This document shows, in pieces, positions 34,269-45,362 of a DNA stretch of 64,000 nt (positions within the stretch are counted from its first letter, which is position 1; each line of letters opens with the position of its first letter). The notes below the pieces were generated by a model. The model worked only from the letters and a program-made list of their open reading frames with translations, was not told where the DNA came from and ran no database searches. This DNA comes from Pseudonectria foliicola. Lineage: Eukaryota > Ascomycota > Sordariomycetes > Hypocreales > Nectriaceae. Position numbers and translations under genes: made by a program. Where the stretch lies: assembly GCA_003693505.1 (NCBI GenBank), contig QUZD01000078.1:62001-126000 (forward strand), read 5' to 3'.

Positions 34269-35783
34269 ATGCTTTCCCCTCGAGAAGGCCTTCTCGACAG
34301 CGACGATTGGCAAGAGGCCAAGCGAGATCTCAGCTCTGGATGGACTGCGGAAACACAGTGGGCACCTAGATGGAGGCCAGCTTCATCGGCAAAGAAACTT
34401 GCGTGCACCACGAGCCGTATAAAAGCGTGGATTCGGTCCAGATTTTCAACTCCTCGGCCGACGGAGACGCTCCACCCAACCGCCTGGCTAGATGGCATGC
34501 GAGGTTTTGCGTCGCTGCTGGTGTACTGGCATCACCATCAGCTGTGGGCGCACACTGCAGCTCCAGGCCAGAATGAGAAGTTGGAGAACGGCTTCGGCTA
34601 CGGCGGGCACTATGTCTTTGCGGCTTTCTTTGGAGTCCGAAACCTCTTCACAGGTGGCCACTACGCCGTATCGGTGTTCTTTGTCATCTCGGGCTACGTG
34701 CTTTCGTCGAAGCCATTGCAACTGATCCACGCTGGCGAATACCTCAGGCTTAGCGACAGCATCGCATCATCGTTGTTTCGCCGCTGGCTAAGACTGTATC
34801 TCCCCGTGGCTGCAACTGCGGTGATATACGTCACTCTCTGGCACTTGCTAGGGATTTGGGTTAATGGAATCAATCAGAAAGAGACATGGTTGGCCGAGCT
34901 CTGGAATCTCTACCTCGAGTTCAAGAATTATAGTTTCATTTTCAAGGGAGGTGGCAGTATCTGGCTCGAATGCAACACGCACGTCTGGTCTATTCCCATT
35001 GAGTTTTGTGGTTCCATTGTCGTGTACACTGCCTTGCTAGCATTCTCACGCTGTTCACGCAACTCTCGACTATTGTGTGAGACCGGCCTCATATTCTACC
35101 TGCTATATATCGTCGACGGGTCGCAATACGCCATGTTTATTGCTGGCATGTTAATCCGCGACCTGGATTTGTTGGCGAAGTCAGGGGATTTACCCATCTT
35201 CCTATCACGGCTTGCGCCTGCGAAATACTTCATCTTCTATCACTTACTCATCTTTAGCTGGTTTCTTGGGGGTGTCCCCTCTGTGAATCGAGACCTCGAG
35301 CAAATGTCAAAGGGGCGGGGCTGGTATTATCTCTCATACCTGAAGCCCCAGGCTGTCTTCGACTACAAGTGGTTCTACCTATTCTGGGCGGCTGTGTTCC
35401 TGGTTGCAGCGACGTCCCATATCCGGTGGCTTAAGTCATTTTTCGAGACGAGGTTTTGTCAATACCTGGGACGGATATCCTACGGCTTCTATCTGGTTCA
35501 TGGTCCAATACTCAGGACATTTGGAGATAGGATTTATTTTGCTACCGGCTGGCAAGTGCCCGGACACATGGAGAACATCCCTCACTGGGCCAACAAACTG
35601 CCTCTGTCAAGAGTAGGGCCGATGGGACTGGAGCTTTCGTTCCTTCTTCCTAACCTCCTTCTCCTCCCGATAACACTATGTCTTGGAGAGCTCGCCACAA
35701 GATTCATTGATACGCCGAGTGTGAAATTTGCATTCCGTGCTTACAAGATGACTTTGGGTTCGCCATCTTTGAAGCAAGGTTAG
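34269..35783 (+). CDS. Acyltransferase-3 family integral membrane protein
   Basis: Intron-less. I prefer the ATG at 34269 (504 residues), since the 55 codons between it and an upstream in-frame ATG at 34104 look like translated leader; the longer form (559 residues) remains possible. After a hydrophilic N-terminus the domain starts with WLDGMRGFASLLVYWHHHQ, the typical first helix of acyltransferase-3 (OafA/NodX/Agp-type) proteins with its active-site His, followed by the VSVFFVISGYVLS motif. About ten transmembrane helices follow to residue ~480, and YLGRISYGFYLVHGP near the end is also characteristic. These enzymes move acyl groups, often acetyl, across or at a membrane onto sugars or small lipophilic compounds. 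In fungi they occur both near secondary-metabolite genes and near glycan genes. Here the neighbours are glycan-type. Confidence 0.88.
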   Translation: MLSPREGLLDSDDWQEAKRDLSSGWTAETQWAPRWRPASSAKKLACTTSRIKAWIRSRFSTPRPTETLHPTAWLDGMRGFASLLVYWHHHQLWAHTAAPGQNEKLENGFGYGGHYVFAAFFGVRNLFTGGHYAVSVFFVISGYVLSSKPLQLIHAGEYLRLSDSIASSLFRRWLRLYLPVAATAVIYVTLWHLLGIWVNGINQKETWLAELWNLYLEFKNYSFIFKGGGSIWLECNTHVWSIPIEFCGSIVVYTALLAFSRCSRNSRLLCETGLIFYLLYIVDGSQYAMFIAGMLIRDLDLLAKSGDLPIFLSRLAPAKYFIFYHLLIFSWFLGGVPSVNRDLEQMSKGRGWYYLSYLKPQAVFDYKWFYLFWAAVFLVAATSHIRWLKSFFETRFCQYLGRISYGFYLVHGPILRTFGDRIYFATGWQVPGHMENIPHWANKLPLSRVGPMGLELSFLLPNLLLLPITLCLGELATRFIDTPSVKFAFRAYKMTLGSPSLKQG

Positions 35784-36794
35784 ATTCGATGTTAAAATCC
35801 GATTTACAGAGAGGGTTTGACCGGACGGTATGGCGGATCTAACGGACTGGTGCTTTGGTTGCAATATGAAGATTCTGAAACCCAGGCCCCTGGGCCACTT
35901 CGCCAACTTACGAGTTTACAATTCAAACAATCACTGATCCCAAAAGGCTTATGTCGTGAGTGACTCGAGAACCCGTCATACTCTCTGACAAGGAAGGGAC
36001 TACCCCACAACCTCGAACTCTTGATAGCAAGCCTCTGCATTAGTGCGTCGACTTGGATTATCCCGCAGTACTGGTGGATGGTGATAAGGACTTCTGATGA
36101 GAACCGAGTGCAATCGGTAATGTGCGCGCAATACACGCGATGGAAGGTTGCAGTCAAACACACCAGCCGTTCGTGGTGGTAGCTTTCAACCCAAGCATTA
36201 TGCAGATGCAGTAGTTTACGTCTAGGGACCCCTGTCGACAGGGAATATATGCGGGGGAGTCAGAACTAGTAGATCGTGGCGCCACGCAACATAACACGGA
36301 CCTCGGTTCACACATGATACTGGACAGCAAGAAACCATTCTACTCGATGGATGAACCGAGCTGGTCGGTCCCTCTCCAAACAATTGGCTAGAACGACTTG
36401 ATAGGAAATTCCGCTTTCATATCCAGGTTTCCTCGATTCCCCTGGCTTGTGATCTTATCAAGAACAGGCTCGCCTGGCTGAGATTTCGCGCATCGATGTC
36501 AAGCCACTCCTTGTCGGCGCTAAGTGTGGGCTCTTCACCAGACGCCTTTGACTTCCTATATTCAAATACCCAAGTGCATTAGCAAGGCCGCCGTTTGGAG
36601 AAGTCTGTCCTTCGCTGTATGACTATGGCACTGTAAAACGCCTTAGTCTACGACGTGGGACAAATGCCATCAAGTGCCCAAGCAACAACATCTTTGACAT
36701 AAGGGTGGAAAGGCATACGGACACACACTACCGATTCCATCCAGAGCAAAAAGACAGCTACAAGTGACCGTGGTGTATTTTGACTGTTCCAGCC
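35784..36794. other. Intergenic region
   Basis: Between the acyltransferase 3' end and the next plus-strand gene; expected to hold the promoter of the latter. Minus-strand frames here (for example 35804-36163) lack domain content. Nothing supported. Confidence 0.5.
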
Positions 36795-38180
36795 ATGGTT
36801 TCGAGAGGAGTCAAGCGGCTCGTCGCCCTTTTGGTACCCTTCGCCATCTTCAGTTATACATGTCTCGTTTTCTACCTTGACATGGACCGCAAACCGGCGG
36901 TAGAAACAATAGAGCAAATCACTAGTATTACTGTTATTCCTCCTCATCAAAGCGAACATGGTTGGGGAGAAGAAAGAACTGAGGCGCCAGATGAATCGCA
37001 GCTGTCATTGCCCATCTCCTCACCTACTAACGATGTTCCACAAAAGGAGCACATCATGGGGAAAAGCGCCAATCCGTTTCACCAAACAATATTTTCACTC
37101 TCTACCGCCGATAGAAGGTACTTTTCCATCGACTTTGGGGATATTCAAGCTTTCAACCCTAACATCATTCCCCATCCGACATTGGAGAAGACTTGGATCG
37201 TGGTAGCACAGCGCAAGCCTGAAACCAAAAGCACGTGGTCTTCTGAAATCATGTGTAATGCCGGATTCATTGACAGCGTTTTGAAATGTCAGAGTTCTCC
37301 AAACACGGTGCCAATCGCGGCCACCGTTGGTCTTCATTGTGATGGAGACGCTGAATACTTCAACGTCAACATCGGACCGCATGATGCACGGATATTCTAC
37401 GGCCCTGACAATCCATATGCAGTCTATGGGTCCAATTCCATGTTTACGTGCTTTGGTCAATTCATTCAGGACTTGCGTGTGTTGATGGATTGGGGCGCTC
37501 CTCTAGGGGCCGCGGATGGATTTCGCCTGGGCACTGAACTTCAACGGCCTCCTCCTTGGAGACCTGTCGAGAAAAATTGGTTCCTTTTCTGGGATGCTAG
37601 TGGGCAGGCGTTTGTCCATTACGATGTTGCTCCCAAGAGAGCTTTTGCTCAGCTTAGAATGGACGGTTCTGCTGGCCCCGATCTAGCACCGCTCGCCAGC
37701 ATGTCGGATGAGTTGTGCTGGGCCAAGTTTCTAGACCTATGGGGAACAACAGAGCCGGGATCCATACACCAAGCGACGAATTCTTTGCGCGTCACTCTGT
37801 GCCGAAGAGCGGATCCTACCTGCGCCATTGACGAAAGTAATACGTTCATCTTCGCCATATTCCAGGAGAAGAAGTACTATAATTTTCACAGCATCTACGA
37901 ACCCTATGTGATGATCTTTCATGACCGATCACCTTTCGCAATCCACGCCATGTCGCGTCGTCCACTATGGGTTCATGGACGCGAATACAACCTCCAGAAT
38001 AATACGTCGGATATGTTTTATATTACATCGATGAGCTGGAAATCTTCAGCCCAGAAGTATCACGGTTACCTGGATGATGAGATAGTAATAGCTTTTGGAA
38101 TCGAAGACGAAAGAGCGGGTGGGATGGATCTACCGGCGGAGATTTTGCTGGGTGAAGTGGAGGTTTGCGGGGAAGTATAG
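36795..38180 (+). CDS. Type II membrane protein, possible beta-propeller glycan enzyme
   Basis: Intron-less, 461 residues from the first ATG at 36795. A transmembrane anchor at about residues 8-27 follows a short basic tail, giving a type II (Golgi or surface) topology. After a variable stem the luminal part has several strand-rich blocks, with phrases such as NVNIGPHDARIFYGPDNPY, a VEKNWFLFWDASG segment followed by YDVAPKRAF. The KNW...Y.v.P..a pattern resembles a blade motif in five-bladed beta-propeller glycan enzymes (glycoside hydrolase/phosphorylase-like and fungal beta-mannosyltransferase-like families). That resemblance is by eye and weak, so I give no reaction. Cysteines in the luminal domain fit a secretory protein. 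It follows the acyltransferase on the same strand. Confidence 0.75.
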   Translation: MVSRGVKRLVALLVPFAIFSYTCLVFYLDMDRKPAVETIEQITSITVIPPHQSEHGWGEERTEAPDESQLSLPISSPTNDVPQKEHIMGKSANPFHQTIFSLSTADRRYFSIDFGDIQAFNPNIIPHPTLEKTWIVVAQRKPETKSTWSSEIMCNAGFIDSVLKCQSSPNTVPIAATVGLHCDGDAEYFNVNIGPHDARIFYGPDNPYAVYGSNSMFTCFGQFIQDLRVLMDWGAPLGAADGFRLGTELQRPPPWRPVEKNWFLFWDASGQAFVHYDVAPKRAFAQLRMDGSAGPDLAPLASMSDELCWAKFLDLWGTTEPGSIHQATNSLRVTLCRRADPTCAIDESNTFIFAIFQEKKYYNFHSIYEPYVMIFHDRSPFAIHAMSRRPLWVHGREYNLQNNTSDMFYITSMSWKSSAQKYHGYLDDEIVIAFGIEDERAGGMDLPAEILLGEVEVCGEV

Positions 38181-38345
38181 AGTATCATGGGATTGAAGGC
38201 TTAGTTGACTCAGTCTCAGACTTTAAGATGAGGTCCAATAGACTACATTTGCAGATGCTTTACTCTGCAGCAGCAAAGTGAAGTTGCCGACGTCTCAATA
38301 CCCATTAGACGTTGACTCAATTGAATCGCAGGTCTCTAGTGAGCA

Positions 38346-40046
38346 TCAATTTGTAGGCATAGCCACATCTGCTCTTGTCGAGGCAGCGTCCTCTGCAGCC
38401 CATCTCGCCGTGACGGTTTGCTGCTGGGTGTAAAAACTGACCCCAGGCCGTCCATAGAAAGTGCTCGCACCTCCACCTGCAATGCTCTTTTTGTTTCCAG
38501 TAAACGAGAACATAGGTAGAGGTACAGGGATAGGAACATTGATGCCAACTTGTCCAGCATCAATCCTGCGGCGGAAGGTTTCTGCAGTCGCTCCGGACGA
38601 CGTGAAAATTGCGACGCCATTGCCGTACTCGTTGGCGTTGATAAGGTCAATGGCCTCGCCCAGACTCTCAACACTAAGGCAAAGCAGCACAGGCCCAAAT
38701 ATCTCTTCACGGTAGCAGCGCATGCTGGGTTTGACGTCGGCAATGACAGTTGGTCCTACCCAATTGCCCTCTGAATAAAGCTGGTTTGCAGGCTTGTAAC
38801 CGCGACCGTCCAGCAAGACCTTTGCGCCATCTTGCTCGGCGGACGCGATCAAGGCTTCAATGCGGGTCTTGCTCTCTGGAGAGATGACAGGCCCCAAGTC
38901 GGATTCTTTTTCGAAGCCTCCATTGACATGCAACTTCTTTGCACTCTCAATGAGATCTGGAAGCCATTCAGCTGCTTTCCCGACATTGACCAGGACACTT
39001 AGTGCCATGCATCGTTGACCGGCAGCTCCAAACGCTGCGCCGACGACGCTTTTGATGAAGTGGTTCTTGTTGCAGTCCGGGAGAACTGCTGCATGGTTCT
39101 TGGCACCCAAATTTGCTTGGACCCTAAAGGAACATCACTTAGCAACTCAACATCGCTCATAACCCATGTTTCGTACCTCTTTCCATTGGCGGACCCTCGA
39201 GCAAAGACGTATTCGCCTGTCTTGTTGCTTCCGACAAAGCTGATGGCTTTAATGCGCGGTTCATCTAGAATGAAGTTGACGGCCCTGTGCGTCCCATGCA
39301 CTACGTTGATGACTCCAGCTGGAAATCCTGCTTTTCGACATAGTTCTGCCAAGATCATTGCGGCGCCTGGGTCACGCTCAGAAGGCTTCAAAATCATTGT
39401 ATTGCCGCATATGGCAGCCATCGGAAGAGACCACAACGGTATCATGGCGGGGAAATCTAAAAGGCAATATCAGTATCTCTAATTCTCTTCTTATAGCTTT
39501 GGCCGAGAGCAGCATCTTACTAAACGGGCAGATGGCGGCCACGACCCCAAGAGGCTCCTTGTATGTTCTGGTTTCCAAATCTTTTGCTACCTCTAATATC
39601 TCGCCCTTGAGCAATTCGGGGGCGGCACATGCCGCTTCAGCGACCTGCAAACCTCGAAGCACATCTCCCTTTGCGTCGGCAACTGTCTTGCCCTGCTCGA
39701 GAGTGATAACCGCGGCTAGCCGGTCCCAATTCTCCCGGATCAACGACACTAGCTTGAACATGATTTGCTGGCGAGCCAGAACCGAAGTCTTGCGCCAAGA
39801 ATCAAAGGCTCGTTCAGCCGAATCAACAGCTGCTTGTAGTTCAGCATCTGTGCTCTGTGGAACACGCGTCACGAGTTTGTTAGTTGCCGGGTCATGGAGA
39901 GCAATGAACTCGGTGGCGGAGGAATTCAGAAAGTTATTATCAATAAACCACGGAGTGTCAACCACTTGCTCGACTTGTTCGTGCGTTGTCGGAAAGTTGG
40001 TCGTCGTGGACGGCAGATCCACGGAAGAGTTTTTAGAATGAGCCAT
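38346..40046 (-). CDS. Methylmalonate-semialdehyde dehydrogenase (acylating)
   Basis: Three exons, 39521-40046, 39177-39456 and 38346-39123 (introns 64 and 53 nt), encode 527 residues. It is an aldehyde dehydrogenase of the MMSDH subgroup: FIDNNFLNSSATEFIALHDP near the start, ICPFNFPAMIPLWSLPMA at the cofactor-binding region, ILKPSERDP, the glycine-rich SFVGSNKTGEYV, and the catalytic Cys307 in GAAGQRCMALS. The subgroup-typical C-terminal block FSFTGNKKSIAGG is present. The family converts methylmalonate or malonate semialdehyde to propionyl- or acetyl-CoA with CoA and NAD, in valine and beta-alanine breakdown, in mitochondria. The N-terminus before residue 30 is Ser/Thr-rich but not clearly a mitochondrial presequence, so location is uncertain. 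The neighbours do not belong to the valine pathway. Confidence 0.93.
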
Positions 40047-42320
40047 GGTGAAGTCGATGAGTTTAGGTTCTTCTCCTCACAGGGAGCCACGGATGGAATG
40101 TTGAAAGTCCGAGGTTGTCAATGACACATTCTCATCTTGTTATACAATTCTTCCCCTCTCGGCAATCTCTCAGGTGACCCTGAATGCTTGAACCAACTTC
40201 GGCTAAGTGGCTTGATCGGAAGCTTGTGCGGGGGAAAGAGTGGGGTTTGAGGGGACAGAGCACAGCACTGTCACTCTTGCGGGACGTTGGCTAGCATAGG
40301 GTCGTCGGTTGTGGCTTCATCAATAGATTTGATATTGTAGTCTATGCTTATCGTCTATTCTTTCCATGTTCAGGGGCGCCATTAGGCTCTGGCGTTTACC
40401 AGGTAGCAATTATCTGGCCCATCGCTACTCGTCCTGGCCGTCTCTCCTCAAAACATCCAAAGCAACCTATTCGATTGCTCTTAACAGTAAGTAGTACCTC
40501 ACTTGTCGACAGTGGGCAAGTGTTGTGAATGCAGGTAGTCAGCAGGACACGTCACAGACCTTCCCCGCCAATCTGGTACTTGCTCCGCTTTGACCGCCAC
40601 TATGAATTCATTTGAAAACGGGGTGTTCCAAGGATCTGATGCGCTGTCAGTTTTGGGCCACAATAGCAAGGAGCATAGGGGCTGTGCGTTGAACATACGT
40701 CGTCGCAGTGCAAATGCCAGTGAAGCAATAAGTCGCCGTCAGGGTCGCCAAATAGCATGATACTAGTGACCTGAGGACCAGTCGCTCCAGTGTAATGAAG
40801 GGACGGGCTTCGGACTGTGTCAATCCCAGCTTGAGCTCAGAGAAAAGCGGACTTCGTAGAGGTTAATGTACTCTACAGTGCTTATTCACAGCACGGTGGC
40901 TGGCGGACGAGTGTAAATCACAAGGGTTGGGATGGCAGACAGCTCCAACATGAGGTACACGCACAACCTGATCGTAACCCGACAAGCTGAATGTAACGGA
41001 AACAACCCCAGAGCGAAATAGGAGGAAGCGCTTTCGACTTTATCAATCATTCTTCAAAGCTTGTATCTCTCTATTCAGATATTTGATCACTTGTAAGCGA
41101 CTTGCCATCATTATACCCTAGTTTCTCATTCGAGCATCTAGTGCACCTTTCAACAGAGTCTGATCGCTCAAGTCACTCTGGATAACAGACACGACGATCC
41201 CAAAACCACAGCATGAACTCCCGAGCGGGGCGCATGTGGCGGAGATGCCTTGTGTAGTTTGTCAGCTATACCATTTTATAACTGGAGCCTTTTTTTCGGG
41301 CACGATGCGCTGCGTATCTATGGTATACTAAGGCAGATAACCGATCAGTATATCATAAGACAATGCTGAAATCTCCCACAGCCCCTTGAAGACCTTGTTA
41401 ACATCGTGGACTCGGTGACCTCCAATAAACATTCTCAATCCCACTGGCACTAGGGGTGGATCCGTCAATCAAGAATCAAGGTTATTGTGCTCAGTGGGTC
41501 GTGATGTGTGGCAACGTGGCGAGGCGTATTCAGATAAAGTAGTTGCTGTATGGCACGGATGCTTAGGCAGCAAGATGACTGGTCGCCCCTTCTGAAGGAG
41601 CTTCATCCTGAGGGAATGGCAACTGGATGAATTTCATTTGAATCCTTCAGCTTACCCAACTTCCTCTTCGCTATTGGTTTCCGGGCAAAATGCCAGGGGT
41701 AGACACTAATGTCGAAACAAAAGTGGGTGTTGGAGGTGGCTAAATGAGCTGGGGTAGTGGCATGGCCGAATAAGATGCCAAAGCGCCACTTCTAGCACAC
41801 ACACACGCCAAGCACATGCAAGGCCCAGCATCCATCATCAACCCAATCACGTCTTGCACCGTTGTTGCTTGAAGATATGCTCTGGCAAGTTTAATATGGG
41901 CAGATTGAGCAACTCCACTAGGCAATTTGATCTCCAGGGCAGGAGGATTTCTCATATCTCATGCCTGCCATATCAAGGAGGCATTCAAACAACCCCAGGA
42001 GGATCGGCGTTGCCTTCGAAACACTAACAAGAACAGCCAAAGTTGCCTTCCCAATCGAGTATCTCACCATTGGCTAATGGGAGATTGCACGCTTGAGATT
42101 GGGGAAAAGACAAGGAGTATCATGAAGCATCATGATGGCTGTGCCGAGCACTGCGATGCTCAGCCTTGCAGTAGCAAAAGATAAATATCAAGCAACACGC
42201 CCTTTTCCATCAACCAGTCTCTCTCATCACGATTCCAAACAATCTCACAGTAGAGTTACCGAACTCTAATCCATTCTTTCTCACAAACACTTTCTCTACT
42301 TCATCATCCCAAACTTCATC
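40047..42320. other. Long intergenic region, divergent promoters
   Basis: 2.3 kb between MMSDH (minus) and the subtilisin gene (plus). Frames under 90 codons on both strands have no domain signals. No tRNA, transposon ends or long repeats seen. The last 150 nt before 42321 are pyrimidine-rich, like a fungal core promoter and leader. Confidence 0.5.
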
Positions 42321-43666
42321 ATGCGCGCCGCCACACTCCTTGCCTTGGTGCCTCTGGCCATGGCTGCACCCACGAAGCGCGCTTCCCCCGCTCCCATCCT
42401 CAAACCTCGCGGTGCCGAGATCATCGAGGGAAAGTACATCGTTAAGATGAAGAGCGGTATTAAGACCGCTGCTGTTGATTCTGCGGTTGCTTCCATCACC
42501 TCTCATGCCGACTACACCTACTCGAGCCATTTCAGCGGTTTCGCTGGAAGTTTGAGTGAGGAAGAGGTCAAGTTGCTGCAGGATAACCCCGATGTGAGTG
42601 AACAACATGTTGATCGGGTCATATTGGAGACATGGAGCTAATCAGCTCAACACTAGGTCGAATACATTGAGCACGATGCCATCGTCACCATCGCTGCCAC
42701 GGAGAATCAAGAGAACGCTCCTTGGGGTCTGGCCCGAATCTCAAGTTCGTCACCCGGCGGGAGCACATACACATATGACAGCTCCGGTGGAGAGGGTACA
42801 TGCTCTTACGTGGTTGATACGGGCATTGACGTCGACCACAAGGTACAGTCCTATCTGGCTCCGTAAGTCTTTCGTGATCGACTTGTGCTTACGTTTCGTT
42901 ATAGGAATTTGGAGGACGGGCAGAGTTCCTCAAGAACTTCTCGAATGACGGTGAAGATAATGATGGAAAAGGACACGGTACTCATGTTGCTGGTACTATT
43001 GGCTCTGCTACTTTTGGCGTCGCCAAGAAGACCAAACTCTTCGGCGTCAAGGTGCTACCCAACAGTGGCTCAGGACAATTGTGAGTTCCATCAGGGGCTG
43101 CCTCAACTCACATCTGCTAATGTTTCCTTAGCTCTGACCTTATAGCCGGCCTGGACTTCATCGTCGACGATGCCCCTAATCGGGACTGCCCCAACGGGAT
43201 TGTTGTTAACATGTCACTGGGCGGTGCTCTCTCAGAGTCCGCGAACGCTGCCGCTGCCAACATCGTGAGCGCTGGCTACTTCTTGGCCATTGCTGCTGGA
43301 AATGCACGCGTTGACGCTGGACAAACCTCGCCCGCTTCCGAGAAGTCTGCCTGCACTGTTGGCGCGACGGACAAAGCTGACACCTTGGCTGAATACTCCA
43401 ACTTTGGCAGCGTGGTCGACGTCCTCGCGCCTGGAACTGACATCGAGAGTACTTGGCCGGGCGGCCGTACAAACACCATTTCTGGCACTTCTATGGCCTC
43501 CCCTCACGTTGCAGGCTTGGCTGCCTATTTCATGGGCCTTGGTCAGAACGCTAAAGGCTTGTGCGAGTACATTGCTTCTAAGGGTCTGGAGGGAGTCATC
43601 CAGGGAGTTCGCGCCCCTACCCCCAATGTACTGGTGAACAACGGCAACAGCAACGGCCAGTCCTAA
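42321..43666 (+). CDS. Secreted subtilisin-like serine protease, proteinase K type (S8A)
   Basis: Four exons, 42321-42593, 42657-42842, 42905-43080 and 43132-43666, introns 51-63 nt, give 389 residues. A signal peptide (about 1-15) is followed by an I9-type propeptide with GKYIVKMKSG and VEYIEHDAIV, and the mature enzyme begins near APWGLARISS (about residue 112). The catalytic triad is complete: Asp145 in VVDTGIDVDH, His177 in GHGTHVAGT, Ser332 in SGTSMASPHVAG. This matches the proteinase K/cuticle-degrading alkaline protease family of ascomycetes, used for nutrient protein digestion and, in pathogens of insects, nematodes or fungi, for host penetration. Total length is standard. It lies tail-to-tail with a secreted pectate lyase, 451 bp apart. 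Confidence 0.96.
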
Positions 43667-44117
43667 GTATTTCGATCTCAGTGACAATGAGTCTATATGA
43701 TATATGTCCTGCATGCTGGATGAGTACTTGTATATAAATTTAACGATTTACTTTTCCTTCATATGCAAGACCAGATATTCCCACAATTCTCCGAGCTGCT
43801 CCAGTTGGCCGGGTTCTCTGTGGTTTCTGTTGACGGACGCTTCGTTGTCCACAGATCTCATGGTTCATCATGATAGTAATGTCAGGTACGACAGCAATCA
43901 TATTAGTGAGTGAGACAGTTACTATGTCTGACTTGCCTTATTATTCATTGTGATGGCGTGTGATTGTGGCCCCAAGTTCGTGTCATCAAGTTTCAAGTTA
44001 CACGGTAGCACCAAAACTAACGCAGGTGTGGTTGAGAGAGGCTCTTCGTGTGCCATAAAACAAATATCAAAGCAGATTGACTTATTTTTATACAATCATG
44101 TAAACAATCCGCCAAGT
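43667..44117. other. Convergent 3' intergenic region
   Basis: Lies between the stops of the subtilisin gene and the pectate lyase gene, so it should contain both terminators. No gene or repeat seen. Confidence 0.5.
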
Positions 44118-45362
44118 CTAGAAGCGCGTGGTCGCTCCGATGGTCTTCCCCGATGTTGGCAGGAGGAAGTCGCTGCCAGGGAGCTTGCCGTTGGGTCCTC
44201 GAGCCTGAGTGACCAGTTTAATATCAGTGCTCTTAAAGGCGGAGTTGGTCCAAGTAGTTCCATCCTGCCAAGAGTTGCCCCTTGCTGTTTGACCACGTCC
44301 AAGGTCGACCTGAGCGCTGGATGAGGTTGACTTCTTGTTGCCCGCGGCAATGTTGTTCTGCAGCTCAGAGGTGCTGGAAGCCATCTTGAAGCCAACATCA
44401 CCGTTGTTCCAGGCGGTGTTGCGTGTGAGAGTAAAGGCACCCTTCTGGTTGTTGTCCGTGAATCCCTTCGCCGCATTGTTAAAGGCAATGCTGTTGGTGA
44501 TGACGTGGTTGGCAGGGGCGCCCTGGCCACCGCCCAGCTTGAATCCATTGCCATCTCCCTGGAAGTTGCTAAATCCCCAGCGGTTGACACCATTGCCCCA
44601 GGCGATGGTGTCCTTGATGGTGACAGGGGACGTGAACTCCCTACGGCATCGAGTTAGATAGATGTGGCAGAGATGGTGGAAAAACTTGTTAGCCGCATGT
44701 GGTACATACCAGAGGTCCAGGCCATCGTCAACGTTCTCCCAAAGTCGGGCGCCAATAAGGACATTTCCGTTGCCAGATCCCTCCTTCAATCCAAAACCAT
44801 CGGCACTTTCGCCATTCTTTCGGGGATCCCGGTTTCTGTAGGAATCCAAGTACAGAACTTGGTTGTTGGAACTGCTGCCCTGGATTTGAAAGCCGGTCTC
44901 GTAGTTATCGTGGGTGACAATGCGCTCGTAGATGTTGTTCGAGGCATCCCTGTGGTAAACACCGTAAGGACCGTTGATGAGGGTCAACTTGATGAATTTC
45001 CAGTAGTCGGCTTTCTCAATGTGAAGAATGCCGCGGTCCGCATTTCCCAGAGCGCCCCCCACCGGAGCGGGAGTTCCTGGAAGCTGCTCTCCGTCGATGA
45101 TGACCTCCTCTTCCTTGTAAGCCGCCAGGGTGTAGGGTTTCGATGCCGTGCCGCTCTTCTTGATCTGAATGTTCTTGGAAGGCTTGTAAGTACCGCCCCT
45201 TAAGTAAATGACGTCGCCAGCCACAGCACGGTCAACGGCAGACTGGATGGACAGCAAAGGTCTAGCCAGCGAGGCATCTCCACTGTCTGACCCAGTGGGC
45301 GAGACATAGATGTCTGCCGCGATGGCCAGACCAGAGAAAACAAAAACTTGCACAAACTTCAT
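44118..45362 (-). CDS. Secreted pectate lyase, PL9-type parallel beta-helix
   Basis: Two exons, 44710-45362 and 44118-44640 (69-nt intron, phase 2), give 391 residues. The ATG at 45362 is followed by a signal peptide (about 1-16); the 46 upstream in-frame codons are leader. The mature protein starts DIYVSPTGSDSGDASLARPL, the usual opening of right-handed parallel beta-helix lyases, and repeats of asparagine-rich turns follow (for example NAAKGFTDNN, RNTAWNNGDVGF, NNIAAGN). Motifs NYETGFQIQG, ENVDDGLDLW and WGNGVNRWGF fit the polysaccharide lyase family 9 group, which cleaves de-esterified polygalacturonate by calcium-dependent beta-elimination. Function would be extracellular breakdown of plant pectin. 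A TATA box is 75 nt upstream. Confidence 0.9.
   Translation of the reverse strand: MKFVQVFVFSGLAIAADIYVSPTGSDSGDASLARPLLSIQSAVDRAVAGDVIYLRGGTYKPSKNIQIKKSGTASKPYTLAAYKEEEVIIDGEQLPGTPAPVGGALGNADRGILHIEKADYWKFIKLTLINGPYGVYHRDASNNIYERIVTHDNYETGFQIQGSSSNNQVLYLDSYRNRDPRKNGESADGFGLKEGSGNGNVLIGARLWENVDDGLDLWYVPHAANKFFHHLCHIYLTRCRREFTSPVTIKDTIAWGNGVNRWGFSNFQGDGNGFKLGGGQGAPANHVITNSIAFNNAAKGFTDNNQKGAFTLTRNTAWNNGDVGFKMASSTSELQNNIAAGNKKSTSSSAQVDLGRGQTARGNSWQDGTTWTNSAFKSTDIKLVTQARGPNGKLPGSDFLLPTSGKTIGATTRF

Noticed and set aside
41740..41955. 71-codon minus-strand frame upstream of the subtilisin
   Set aside because: Short, no domain, lies in the presumed promoter region.
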